Positions 42,615 to 50,502 of a stretch of DNA of 64,000 nt are shown one piece after another. Position 1 is the stretch's first letter. Each line of letters opens with the position of its first letter. The DNA is from Winogradskyella schleiferi (GTDB taxonomy: Bacteria > Bacteroidota > Bacteroidia > Flavobacteriales > Flavobacteriaceae): NCBI RefSeq assembly GCF_013394655.1, contig NZ_CP053351.1, forward strand, positions 4,132,001-4,196,000, given 5' to 3'. A program made the position numbers and the translations under genes. Below the pieces are notes generated by a model, which saw only the letters and a list, made by a program, of their open reading frames with translations, searched no databases and was not told where the DNA came from.

Positions 42615-42688
42615 CTCCTCTTCTTAGGCTCGAACTAAGGACCCTCTGATTAACAGTCAGATGCTCTAACCAACTGAGCTAAAGAGGA
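42615..42688 (-). tRNA. tRNA-Asn (GTT)
   Basis: A 74-nt cloverleaf read on the minus strand: acceptor TCCTCTT/AAGAGGA with discriminator G, D arm AGCTCAGTTGGTTAGAGC, anticodon arm CTGACTGTTAATCAG with anticodon GTT, variable AGGGTC, and T arm CTTAGTTCGAGCCTAAG. CCA is not encoded. It is the only intact tRNA in the window and borders the nuclease array. Confidence 0.95.
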
Positions 42689-42774
42689 AGGTTATTTTTC
42701 GCGTTAGCGGATGCAAATATAAATCATTTTTTCTATTACCACAAAATGAAATATTATTTTTTTTGTTAAAAATT

Positions 42775-44118
42775 TTAATTCGTAACGGCTTTAAAAACGT
42801 CATTACCATTAGCAAACAATACTAAAGCGATTAATATAAAGAAACCAACGATTTGTGCACGCTCTAAAAACTTTTCACTTGGTTTACGACCAGATATCAT
42901 CTCATACAATAAAAACATGACGTGCCCACCGTCTAACGCAGGTATTGGCAACAAATTAAGGATGGCTAACATAATAGATAAAAATGCTGTTAATCCCCAA
43001 AAATAAGGCCAACTCCATACTGGCGAAAATTGATCGTAAATAGCCTTAAAGCCTCCTAAGCCTTTATAAGCTCCTGTGCTAGGACTAAAAATGGCTTTTA
43101 GCTGATCAAAATAATTGGTAATTGTTTTCGTGAATTTACGGCCTCCAGCTGCAAAGCTTTCTCCAAAAGAATATTCCTTTCTAAAAATATCGTAATAGCC
43201 TAATTCTTCAAATCGAGAAGGATTGTTATAAGGTAATATTCCAAATTTACCTTCGGAATTTAAGTTTAATTCTTTATTCACTATTGAATTGTCTTCTCTC
43301 AAAACCTCAACAGATACTGTAGTATCTTCTAAACCTTGTGTAACCGAATCAAGCTGATCGAAATATTTTAATTCTTTACCATTAATACTTTGAATAATAT
43401 CTCCTTGTTTTAAACCCTTCTTGGCATTTGAAGATGTGTCTGCCACTTCTCCGACCATAAAAGGAATACGATATTCAAAATTACGTTTGCTTTTACTAGA
43501 TGAAAATTGTCCTAGAAAATCTTCAGGCAAATCAATGACCTTCTTTTCACCTTCTCTATTAATTGTTATAGTTTCTGCACTGATAAGATTAAAACCAATA
43601 TCAGAATCATTTACAACTGGTATATCGTTTACAGCTAAAACCTTATCTCCTGTTTTAAAACCAAAATCTAGCAACGCAGGATTATCAATCCAATATCCAT
43701 CCTTTAAACTGTCAACCTTAACATCAGAATCGCCATAAGCAAAAGAAACAGCTACATAAATTACATATGCCAAAATAAAGTTAACTGTGACGCCACCAAG
43801 CATAATAATCAATCTTTGCCAAGCAGGTTTAGAACGAAATTCCCATGGTTGTGGTGGCTGTGCCATTTGTTCCTTGTCCATGCTTTCATCAATCATTCCA
43901 GCAATTTTCACATAACCTCCAAGTGGTAACCATCCTATGCCATACACCGTATCGCCTATTTTCTTCTTAAAAAGTGAAAATTTCACATCAAAAAAGAGGT
44001 AAAATTTTTCAACTTTAGTTTTAAATAGTTTGGCTGGTATAAAATGTCCTAGCTCGTGCAAGACAATAAGCAAGGATAAACTGAGTAAGAATTGGGATAT
44101 TTTTATTATAAATTCCAT
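42775..44118 (-). CDS. rseP: RIP metalloprotease RseP (site-2 protease)
   Basis: A 447-aa inner-membrane zinc protease that cuts membrane-embedded anti-sigma factors and signal-peptide remnants. The active site HELGH is at residues 21-25 in the first span, and the second motif is PIPALDGGHV near the C-terminal spans. Two PDZ regions lie between (SLKDGYWIDNPALLDFGFKTGDKVLAVNDIPV and DTSSNAKKGLKQGDIIQSINGKEL). The length is normal. The FecR-type anti-sigma factor at 5601-6509 is a possible substrate class, inferred from the family. Confidence 0.95.
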   Translation of the reverse strand: MEFIIKISQFLLSLSLLIVLHELGHFIPAKLFKTKVEKFYLFFDVKFSLFKKKIGDTVYGIGWLPLGGYVKIAGMIDESMDKEQMAQPPQPWEFRSKPAWQRLIIMLGGVTVNFILAYVIYVAVSFAYGDSDVKVDSLKDGYWIDNPALLDFGFKTGDKVLAVNDIPVVNDSDIGFNLISAETITINREGEKKVIDLPEDFLGQFSSSKSKRNFEYRIPFMVGEVADTSSNAKKGLKQGDIIQSINGKELKYFDQLDSVTQGLEDTTVSVEVLREDNSIVNKELNLNSEGKFGILPYNNPSRFEELGYYDIFRKEYSFGESFAAGGRKFTKTITNYFDQLKAIFSPSTGAYKGLGGFKAIYDQFSPVWSWPYFWGLTAFLSIMLAILNLLPIPALDGGHVMFLLYEMISGRKPSEKFLERAQIVGFFILIALVLFANGNDVFKAVTN

Positions 44119-44209
44119 GTCATTTTTTCAAATTTCGATTTGCAAAAGTACGGTTTTTATCTCAAACGAATTCTAAAATAAATGCCAATATATTGAAAAC
44201 GGTTTTACG

Positions 44210-46144
44210 TTAATTTTTTATAATCCGTTTATTAATTATCCCGTCTTCGGTTTGAAATTTTATAAACAACAAGCCTGAAGACAAAGCCTTTAAATCGATC
44301 TGAGGTGTCCAACTAGACAGCAGTAACAATTGACCCAAACTATTATAAACCTTTATATTTTCAATAGTTACAAGTTCGGGTTTTTCAATGTTAATTACAG
44401 ATGATGTTGGATTAGGATATATACTAATGTCATCATTAAAAACAAACTCAGAATTACTTAGTATTACTGAATTGTCTTTTGAAATTAAATGGTAATCTGG
44501 ATCAAACAATACCTCTTGAGCCGTAAAATTTACGGTTTCAAAAAATTGTTCATTATTCACTGTATGGTCTAAATTCACATCCAATGTTTCGCCCAAGGTT
44601 CCCACAATTCTAATGGGCACACCGGCTTCAAAAAACGAAACGGACGGATGACTTTGGGTTTGCGAAACCACAAGTTGCAATTGATTTCCATTTTGATTCC
44701 AATTAACAGCGTAACTCGGATAACCTTCATTATAGATCCAATCATCAAAAAATTCATCTAAGTTTTCACCTGTAGATAATTCCATAACATTGTTAAAATC
44801 TTGTGTTTTGGCATAATCGAAAGCTAACTCAGGTGTTGCCAAATAATCTTGTAAACCTTGGTAAAAATCGGTATCTCCAAGTTTTTTTCTTAGCATATGT
44901 AAAACCATAGCCCCTTTATTATAACTCAAACGACCACTAAAAATTCGGTTCACACTTGTGGTATCTTGATCCGAAAGATATACGGCACCACTTGGTTGCG
45001 ATGTAATATTGTTAACACGTTGTTGCCTCCAAGTCTTAAAACTGTTTTCTCCATCCAAATCTTCAATAACCAATCCGGATAAATAAGTTGCAAAGCCTTC
45101 GTTTAACCAAATATCTTTCCAACTGCCACAGGTTACTTTATTACCAAACCATTGATGGGCAAGTTCGTGTGCAATTAAATTTCTATTGAAAGAACCCATA
45201 AAAGAAACGGTAGTATGTTCCATACCACCTCCCCAACCAAATTGGGCATGACCATATTTTTCGTCTGAAAAAGGATATTCTTCAAATAAATCTGTAAAAA
45301 TATTCATAATGTCCACAGTAACACCTGTACTAGCTTGAGCACTTGTTAAATCTTCAGGATAAACATAATTCACAATATCAAACGGTGTTCCGTTATTAGG
45401 AACTTCATGAGAATACACCTCATAGTTTGTGACTGCAATAGCAATTAGATAAGCAGGTATGGGATGACCATGTTTGAAATGCGTAATTTTATCAGAACCG
45501 TCAACTGTTTGACTCATTTCCAAACCATTTGAAACTGCCACGTAAGTTTCATTTGTAGGATTAAATACTGGTGTTTTAAGATACACATCTATAGAATCAA
45601 TTTTATCAACTAAATCTTGTTTACAAGGCCACCAACCTTTAGCACCATAAGGTTCGGACAGCGTCCAAATTATGGGATCGCCATTATGGGTGGTTTGCTC
45701 AAAGGATCCAAAACCGGAACTCACAGGATTACCAGAATAACTGACTGTTAAAGAATCTAAAACGCCTTGTGCTTGGGCCATAGGTAAAGTGACCACCAGT
45801 TCATCATCTGAATTTTGAGTAAAACTTAAGCTATTTCCACGTTGCAAAACTTGAGAAACTGTCATGTTATCAGCCAGGTCAAAAGTAATGTCTGTCATGG
45901 CTTCTTTAGCTTCAAAATAGGTTGTGACATCTCCAGAAATTTGCGCAAAAGATGGATTTACATTTAATTCCAAACGATGATATTTAACATCATAATTACC
46001 CGTATTCTGATTTTGACTATTCATCATTTGTCGCAAAGCTGTGGTAGCTTCAGAAGCTCGGATAGCGTTTAATGTTTCATTATAATCTTGAGCATTTATT
46101 TGTAGCGTTATAAGTAATATTACAGAAGTAATAGTTCGTTTCAT
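44210..46144 (-). CDS. M1 family aminopeptidase with T9SS sorting tail
   Basis: A 644-aa secreted zinc peptidase. A signal peptide (MKRTITSVILLITLQINAQ) is followed by the M1 N-terminal beta domain (about 50-250). Catalytic motifs are GGGMEHTTVSF (GxMEN-like, Met-Glu-His here) and HELAHQWFGN with the distant Glu in WLNEGFATYL. The last 75 residues are a type A sorting domain (SIYPNPTSSVINI...VYNSLGQLLLLSSW...LSSGLLFIKF), so it is exported by T9SS. I start at the ATG at 46144; another ATG three codons earlier is less likely. Confidence 0.92.
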   Translation of the reverse strand: MKRTITSVILLITLQINAQDYNETLNAIRASEATTALRQMMNSQNQNTGNYDVKYHRLELNVNPSFAQISGDVTTYFEAKEAMTDITFDLADNMTVSQVLQRGNSLSFTQNSDDELVVTLPMAQAQGVLDSLTVSYSGNPVSSGFGSFEQTTHNGDPIIWTLSEPYGAKGWWPCKQDLVDKIDSIDVYLKTPVFNPTNETYVAVSNGLEMSQTVDGSDKITHFKHGHPIPAYLIAIAVTNYEVYSHEVPNNGTPFDIVNYVYPEDLTSAQASTGVTVDIMNIFTDLFEEYPFSDEKYGHAQFGWGGGMEHTTVSFMGSFNRNLIAHELAHQWFGNKVTCGSWKDIWLNEGFATYLSGLVIEDLDGENSFKTWRQQRVNNITSQPSGAVYLSDQDTTSVNRIFSGRLSYNKGAMVLHMLRKKLGDTDFYQGLQDYLATPELAFDYAKTQDFNNVMELSTGENLDEFFDDWIYNEGYPSYAVNWNQNGNQLQLVVSQTQSHPSVSFFEAGVPIRIVGTLGETLDVNLDHTVNNEQFFETVNFTAQEVLFDPDYHLISKDNSVILSNSEFVFNDDISIYPNPTSSVINIEKPELVTIENIKVYNSLGQLLLLSSWTPQIDLKALSSGLLFIKFQTEDGIINKRIIKN

Positions 46145-46192
46145 AGCGGTCATTTTAATGTTAAAAATAAGGCTTTTATTGAGATTCAGTCG

Positions 46193-46200
46193 TATTTTTG
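46193..46200 (+). promoter_or_regulatory. -7 box of the SCO gene
   Basis: TATTTTTG matches TAnnTTTG, 29 bp upstream of the ATG. No -33 element of normal spacing is seen. Confidence 0.4.
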
Positions 46201-46228
46201 CCGCTCAACTTTCATTTACACCTACATA

Positions 46229-46909
46229 ATGTCATTTCTTTCATTTTTTAAAGGCTATAAAAACTTCGGGATTTTTTTCTCTGTTCTTTCTATTATCATC
46301 TTGGCCATAATTTATAATGTGCTAAACGTGAAACAACCACTTCCTATTTATCAACCCGCTATGGTAAGCGAAGAGTTGGTAGATAGCACTATTCAACACC
46401 AATTAAAATACCATAAAATCGCAGATTTCAGTTTAACCAATCAGAATGGTAAAACCATAACACAAGATACTTATAAAGATAAAATCTATGTGGCAGATTT
46501 CTTTTTCACCACCTGCCAAACAATTTGTCCGATCATGACCGACAATATGTTTCAGATACAAAAGGAAATTATTAGTGATGATGATGTGATGTTATTGTCA
46601 CATTCCGTAACTCCAAAAATTGATAGTGTCCAGCAATTAAAAAAATATGCCAAAGAAAAAGGGGTTATTGATAGGAAATGGAATTTAGTAACAGGCGATA
46701 AAAAACAAATCTATGAACTCGCTAGAAAAAGTTATTTGGCCGTAAAAACAGATGGTAATGGCGATGCGTACGACATGATTCATACCGAAAACTTCATGCT
46801 CATTGACAAAAAACGTCAAATCAGAGGATTTTATGATGGAACAAAACCAGAAGATATTGAGCGTATTTTAGAAGATATTGAAACCTTAAAATACTTCGGT
46901 GGCTCTTAG
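46229..46909 (+). CDS. SCO1/SenC family copper protein
   Basis: A 226-aa membrane-anchored thioredoxin-fold protein (span about 15-32). The copper ligands are CQTIC (CxxxC in FFTTCQTICPIMTDNMF) and the later His in YDMIHTENFML. SCO proteins deliver copper to cytochrome c oxidase or act as thiol reductases. It has its own promoter, and the feo genes start about 100 bp downstream. Confidence 0.92.
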   Translation: MSFLSFFKGYKNFGIFFSVLSIIILAIIYNVLNVKQPLPIYQPAMVSEELVDSTIQHQLKYHKIADFSLTNQNGKTITQDTYKDKIYVADFFFTTCQTICPIMTDNMFQIQKEIISDDDVMLLSHSVTPKIDSVQQLKKYAKEKGVIDRKWNLVTGDKKQIYELARKSYLAVKTDGNGDAYDMIHTENFMLIDKKRQIRGFYDGTKPEDIERILEDIETLKYFGGS

Positions 46910-46967
46910 AAAAACTTAAAGTACTCAAATATTCATTGTGTAGTTTTTTACACTAATAAATTTCTCT

Positions 46968-46975
46968 TACTTTTG
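46968..46975 (+). promoter_or_regulatory. -7 box of the feoAB operon
   Basis: TACTTTTG fits TAnnTTTG, 33 bp before the feoA TTG start. No DtxR-type palindrome overlaps it, in contrast to the TonB receptor promoter at 50458. Confidence 0.45.
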
Positions 46976-47007
46976 CTTCTTTAAAATTAATCTAAATAAG
47001 GATAAGG

Positions 47008-47235
47008 TTGACATTAGCAGACTTAAAACGTGGACAAAAATGCATTATTACTGATGTGTCTTCTATTCATATTCCGTTGAAACTTCTCGAAATGGGCTGT
47101 TTACCTGGTAATTCTGTACAGCTGGTACAGGTTGCGCCATTTGCAGATCCCATGTACCTCAACATCAACGGAACACATTTGGCGATTAGGAAAGAAACTG
47201 CTATTCACATTATAATCGAAACGGTACATGAGTAA
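47008..47235 (+). CDS. feoA: FeoA ferrous iron transport protein
   Basis: A 75-aa SH3-like protein (LADLKRGQKCIITDVSSIHIPLKLLEMGCLPGNSVQLVQVAPFADPMYLNINGTHLAIRKETAIHIIIE). It supports FeoB-mediated Fe(II) uptake. Translation begins at a TTG. The gene overlaps feoB by 8 bp, so they are translationally coupled. Confidence 0.93.
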   Translation: MTLADLKRGQKCIITDVSSIHIPLKLLEMGCLPGNSVQLVQVAPFADPMYLNINGTHLAIRKETAIHIIIETVHE

Positions 47236-49327
47236 GCAGATCAACGTTGCTTTAATCGGAAATCCCAACACAGGGAAAACTTCGGTATTCAATGCACTGA
47301 CGGGTTTAAATCAAAAGGTTGGAAACTATCCTGGCATTACCGTTGAAAAAAAAGAAGGCATTTGTAAACTTCCACGAGGTGTTAAAGCTCATATCATTGA
47401 TTTACCTGGAACCTACAGTTTAAATGCCTCCTCTTTAGATGAAAATGTAGTTATTGAATTGCTTCTCAATAAGAATGATAAGGACTATCCTGACGTGGCC
47501 GTTGTGGTAAGTGACGTTGAAAACTTGAAGCGAAATCTTTTATTATTCACACAAATTAAAGATTTACAAATTCCAACCATATTGGTAATTAACATGTCTG
47601 ATAGAATGGCTTACAAAGGCATTTCATTGGATATCGATTACCTGGAAAAACAGCTCGAAACTAAAATTGCCTTAATTAGTACTAGAAAAAACAGTGGTAT
47701 CAATGAACTTAAAGAACTGATCACCCATTACAAAGAGCTTTCTACCAAACCCTGTATGGACGCCTCGTCTATAGATGAAGCTTATTTTAATAACCTTAGA
47801 AAAGCATTTCCCAATCAATTATTATACAAACTTTGGTTGGTCATTACACAAGATGTTAATTTCGGAAAAACGGACCGAACTGCATTTGATAAAGTTGAAG
47901 ATTTCAAAACCAAATCCAAAGGCGATTTAAAACGGCTTCAACAAAAAGAAACCATAAAGCGTTACCAGTTTATTAACCAAACCCTTACCAAAGGGCAAAC
48001 CATTGATCTTAATACCGCAAAAGATTTACGTATAAAATTAGATAGAATTCTAACCCATAAAGTTTGGGGCTATCTCATTTTTGGGGTTATTTTATTAACC
48101 ATTTTTCAAGCTATTTACGATTGGTCCAGTATTCCAATGGATTTTATTGATGGTGCTTTTGCATCTTTAAGTGAATGGACCAAAAATACATTACCAGAAG
48201 GTGCATTTACAAATTTGCTCGCTGAAGGTATCATTTCCGGACTTGGTGGTATTGTTATTTTTATTCCACAGATTGCGTTCTTATTTCTATTTATTTCAAT
48301 TTTGGAAGAAAGTGGCTATATGAGTCGTGTGGTCTTTTTAATGGACCGAATTATGCGACGCTTTGGATTGAGTGGGAAAAGTGTGGTACCATTAATTTCA
48401 GGAACAGCCTGTGCGATACCTGCAATTATGGCGACTCGTAATATTGAAAGCTGGAAAGAACGCTTAATTACAATTTTAGTAACGCCTTTCACCACTTGTT
48501 CTGCTCGATTACCCGTTTATCTTATTATTATCGCATTGGTAATTCCCGAAGGACGAATTTTAGGACTGAGTTACCAAGCCTTAACCTTAATGCTATTATA
48601 TCTCATTGGCTTTGGCGCAGCCGTTGGATCCGCTTGGATTTTAAATAAAATATTAAAAATAAAAAGTAAGACCTTTTTTGTAGTAGAAATGCCCAACTAC
48701 AAATTACCGATGTTCAAAAATGTGGCATTGACCGTACTGGAAAAAACAAAATCATTCGTATTTGGTGCTGGTAAAATAATTTTAGCGATATCGATTGTGC
48801 TGTGGTTTTTGGCATCTTATGGACCAGGCGATAAATTTAATAATGCCGAAAGTATTGTTACAGAACAATACGAATCGGAAAACTTAAGTGATGACGAATT
48901 GGAACAAGAAATAGCATCTCACAAATTAGAACATTCCTTTATTGGTATTGCTGGTCATGCTATTGAACCCGCTATTAGACCATTAGGTTACGATTGGAAA
49001 ATTGGAATCGCCATAGTAAGTTCTTTCGCAGCTCGTGAAGTGTTTGTCGGTACTTTGGCAACTATTTATAGTGTTGGAAGTGATGAAGAAGAAACCATTA
49101 AAAATAGAATGGCTGGAGAAGTCAACCCCATTCTTGGCGGACCATTATTTAATTTTGCTTCTGGTATTTCATTATTATTGTTTTATGCTTTTGCCATGCA
49201 ATGTATGAGTACGCTGGCCATCGTTAAACGTGAAACTAATTCTTGGAAATGGCCCATCTACCAATTAGTAATAATGAGTGCTTTTGCGTATATTGTAGCA
49301 TTAGTGGCTTTTCAAGTCTTAAAATAA
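47228..49327 (+). CDS. feoB: FeoB ferrous iron transporter
   Basis: A 699-aa protein with an N-terminal G domain and a C-terminal membrane channel. G motifs are GNPNTGKTS (11-19), LPGTYS and VINMSDR. The membrane part has two gates with characteristic Cys: GTACAIPAIMATR and TPFTTCSARLPVY, plus SSFAAREVFVGTLATIYSVG. A long soluble insert is seen between two spans (NNAESIVTEQYESENLSDDELEQEIAS). The last gate region, NFASGISLLLFYAFAMQCMSTLAIVKRE, is complete. It follows feoA and precedes a small Cys-rich partner gene. Confidence 0.96.
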   Translation: MSKQINVALIGNPNTGKTSVFNALTGLNQKVGNYPGITVEKKEGICKLPRGVKAHIIDLPGTYSLNASSLDENVVIELLLNKNDKDYPDVAVVVSDVENLKRNLLLFTQIKDLQIPTILVINMSDRMAYKGISLDIDYLEKQLETKIALISTRKNSGINELKELITHYKELSTKPCMDASSIDEAYFNNLRKAFPNQLLYKLWLVITQDVNFGKTDRTAFDKVEDFKTKSKGDLKRLQQKETIKRYQFINQTLTKGQTIDLNTAKDLRIKLDRILTHKVWGYLIFGVILLTIFQAIYDWSSIPMDFIDGAFASLSEWTKNTLPEGAFTNLLAEGIISGLGGIVIFIPQIAFLFLFISILEESGYMSRVVFLMDRIMRRFGLSGKSVVPLISGTACAIPAIMATRNIESWKERLITILVTPFTTCSARLPVYLIIIALVIPEGRILGLSYQALTLMLLYLIGFGAAVGSAWILNKILKIKSKTFFVVEMPNYKLPMFKNVALTVLEKTKSFVFGAGKIILAISIVLWFLASYGPGDKFNNAESIVTEQYESENLSDDELEQEIASHKLEHSFIGIAGHAIEPAIRPLGYDWKIGIAIVSSFAAREVFVGTLATIYSVGSDEEETIKNRMAGEVNPILGGPLFNFASGISLLLFYAFAMQCMSTLAIVKRETNSWKWPIYQLVIMSAFAYIVALVAFQVLK

Positions 49328-49373
49328 AGCTCGCAGATTTTAAAATCTAGTAGGTCTGTACAGTAAAAAAATT

Positions 49374-49514
49374 ATGAATCTGATTATTCAAAACATATTA
49401 GTTTTTTCAGCATTGGCTCTTGCCTTGCTATTCTTAATACGTAAGTTTATTTGGTCACCTAAGAAAAAATCTTCAAAAGCTTGTGGAGGAGACGATGGCT
49501 GTGGATGTCATTAA
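49374..49514 (+). CDS. FeoB-associated Cys-rich membrane protein
   Basis: A 46-aa peptide with one membrane span (LIIQNILVFSALALALLFLIRKFIW) and a cytoplasmic Cys-rich tail (KACGGDDGCGCH). Such tiny proteins recur directly after feoB in Bacteroidota and are thought to assist FeoB in the way FeoC does elsewhere. It is 46 bp after the feoB stop, same strand. Confidence 0.8.
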   Translation: MNLIIQNILVFSALALALLFLIRKFIWSPKKKSSKACGGDDGCGCH

Positions 49515-49731
49515 TTGTCATCTTAATAGCGTATTTTTTCGACTATAAGTCTAACCCACAGACCTTCACAAAAAACTTAATATTGGTTTAATTCTATGTA
49601 TAGGGTTTATAATTTCAGTTATTGTCTTTATTTCGATTTTTAACTTAACTATTATTCATGGCATACTATTCTTAGGTATTGAAATGATTATTGTTTTTAT
49701 TTTAAAAGATAGCATTCAAAAGAAAAGTTAA
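49505..49731 (+). pseudogene. Small hydrophobic membrane protein, probably frameshifted
   Basis: An ATG at 49505 overlaps the end of the Cys-rich gene and opens MSLIVILIAYFFDYKSNPQT, which stops after 28 codons. Another frame entering near 49570 reads LNIGLILCIGFIISVIVFIS and continues with two spans to a stop at 49731. Skipping one base near the A6 tract at 49570-49575 would give a protein of about 75 aa with three spans. No ATG starts the second part alone. Confidence 0.35.
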
Positions 49732-49748
49732 AATAATTCATTATTACT

Positions 49749-50405
49749 TTAAACTTTCTTCAAATAAATATTCTTAGCAACACTTTGTGATACCATAATT
49801 TTAGAATCTTCGAGTTTAATCTTTACGGAGTTATCGTATGGTTCCTTATGCATAATTGTAATTATTTTGCCAAGGCCAATATTATTGCTGTCCAAGTATT
49901 GTAAAAATGCTGACGAGCTATCGTCCACACCGACACATTGATATGCCACACCGATTTCGGCTTTAGCCAAACGTATTTTTTCGATGTGTTTGAAATTTCC
50001 ATTTTTATCAGGAATAGGGTCACCATGAGGATCGTGAGAAGGAAATTCTAAAAAATCATCAAGTTGGTCGATTAATTTCTCCGACTTTATATGTTCTAAC
50101 TGTTCGGCAACAACATGGACTTCATCCCATTGAAAATTCAATTTCTCAACTAAAAAGACTTCCCAAAGCCTATGCTTTCTTATAATATTTATAGCAATTT
50201 GCTTGCCATTTGGAGTTAAATTGACACCTTGATATTTTTTATAAACCGCATAGTTTTTTTCCGAAAGTTTTTTAATCATATCAGTAACTGAAGAGGCTTT
50301 AGTGCGCATTACTTCTGCTATGGCATTAGTATTTACCAATTCCTTACCATTATTTCCTAAATGATAAATGGCCTTTATATAATTCTCCTCAGTTAATGTA
50401 ATCAT
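49749..50405 (-). CDS. DtxR/MntR-family metal-dependent transcriptional regulator
   Basis: A 218-aa repressor activated by Fe(II) or Mn(II). The N-terminal winged helix is LTEENYIKAIYHLGNNGKELVNTNAIAEVMRTKASSVTDMIKKLSEKNYAVYKKYQGVNLTPNGKQIA. The dimerisation and metal-binding domain contains HRLWEVFLVEKLNFQWDEVHVVAEQLEHIKSEKLIDQLDDFLEFPSHDPHGDPIPD, and a C-terminal SH3/FeoA-like domain follows (LGKIITIMHKE...VSQSVAKNIYL). It is divergent from the TonB receptor whose promoter holds a DtxR-type box. Confidence 0.93.
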   Translation of the reverse strand: MITLTEENYIKAIYHLGNNGKELVNTNAIAEVMRTKASSVTDMIKKLSEKNYAVYKKYQGVNLTPNGKQIAINIIRKHRLWEVFLVEKLNFQWDEVHVVAEQLEHIKSEKLIDQLDDFLEFPSHDPHGDPIPDKNGNFKHIEKIRLAKAEIGVAYQCVGVDDSSSAFLQYLDSNNIGLGKIITIMHKEPYDNSVKIKLEDSKIMVSQSVAKNIYLKKV

Positions 50406-50457
50406 GTCTCAAAATTGTTTTACAAATATAGGGAAAGTTATATTTTATCATTATATT

Positions 50458-50473
50458 TTTAGACTAGCCTAAA
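50458..50473. promoter_or_regulatory. DtxR/IdeR-type operator
   Basis: TTTAGACTAGCCTAAA is a 16-bp palindrome with a single mismatched pair and closely resembles the TTAGGCTAGCCTAA core of DtxR/IdeR boxes. It lies between the divergent regulator and the TonB receptor gene, at the -33 position of the receptor promoter. Confidence 0.7.
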
Positions 50474-50481
50474 TTTTATTT

Positions 50482-50489
50482 TATATTTG
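50482..50489 (+). promoter_or_regulatory. -7 box of the metal TonB receptor gene
   Basis: TATATTTG matches TAnnTTTG, 14 bp upstream of the ATG and 8 bp downstream of the DtxR-type box. Confidence 0.55.
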
Positions 50490-50502
50490 TACTAATATAT
50501 TT

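Noticed and set aside
40018..42690. CRISPR or simple satellite interpretation of the regular array
   Set aside because: The period is 427 bp with no variable spacers, and each unit holds a conserved ORF, a terminator and tRNA-derived sequence.
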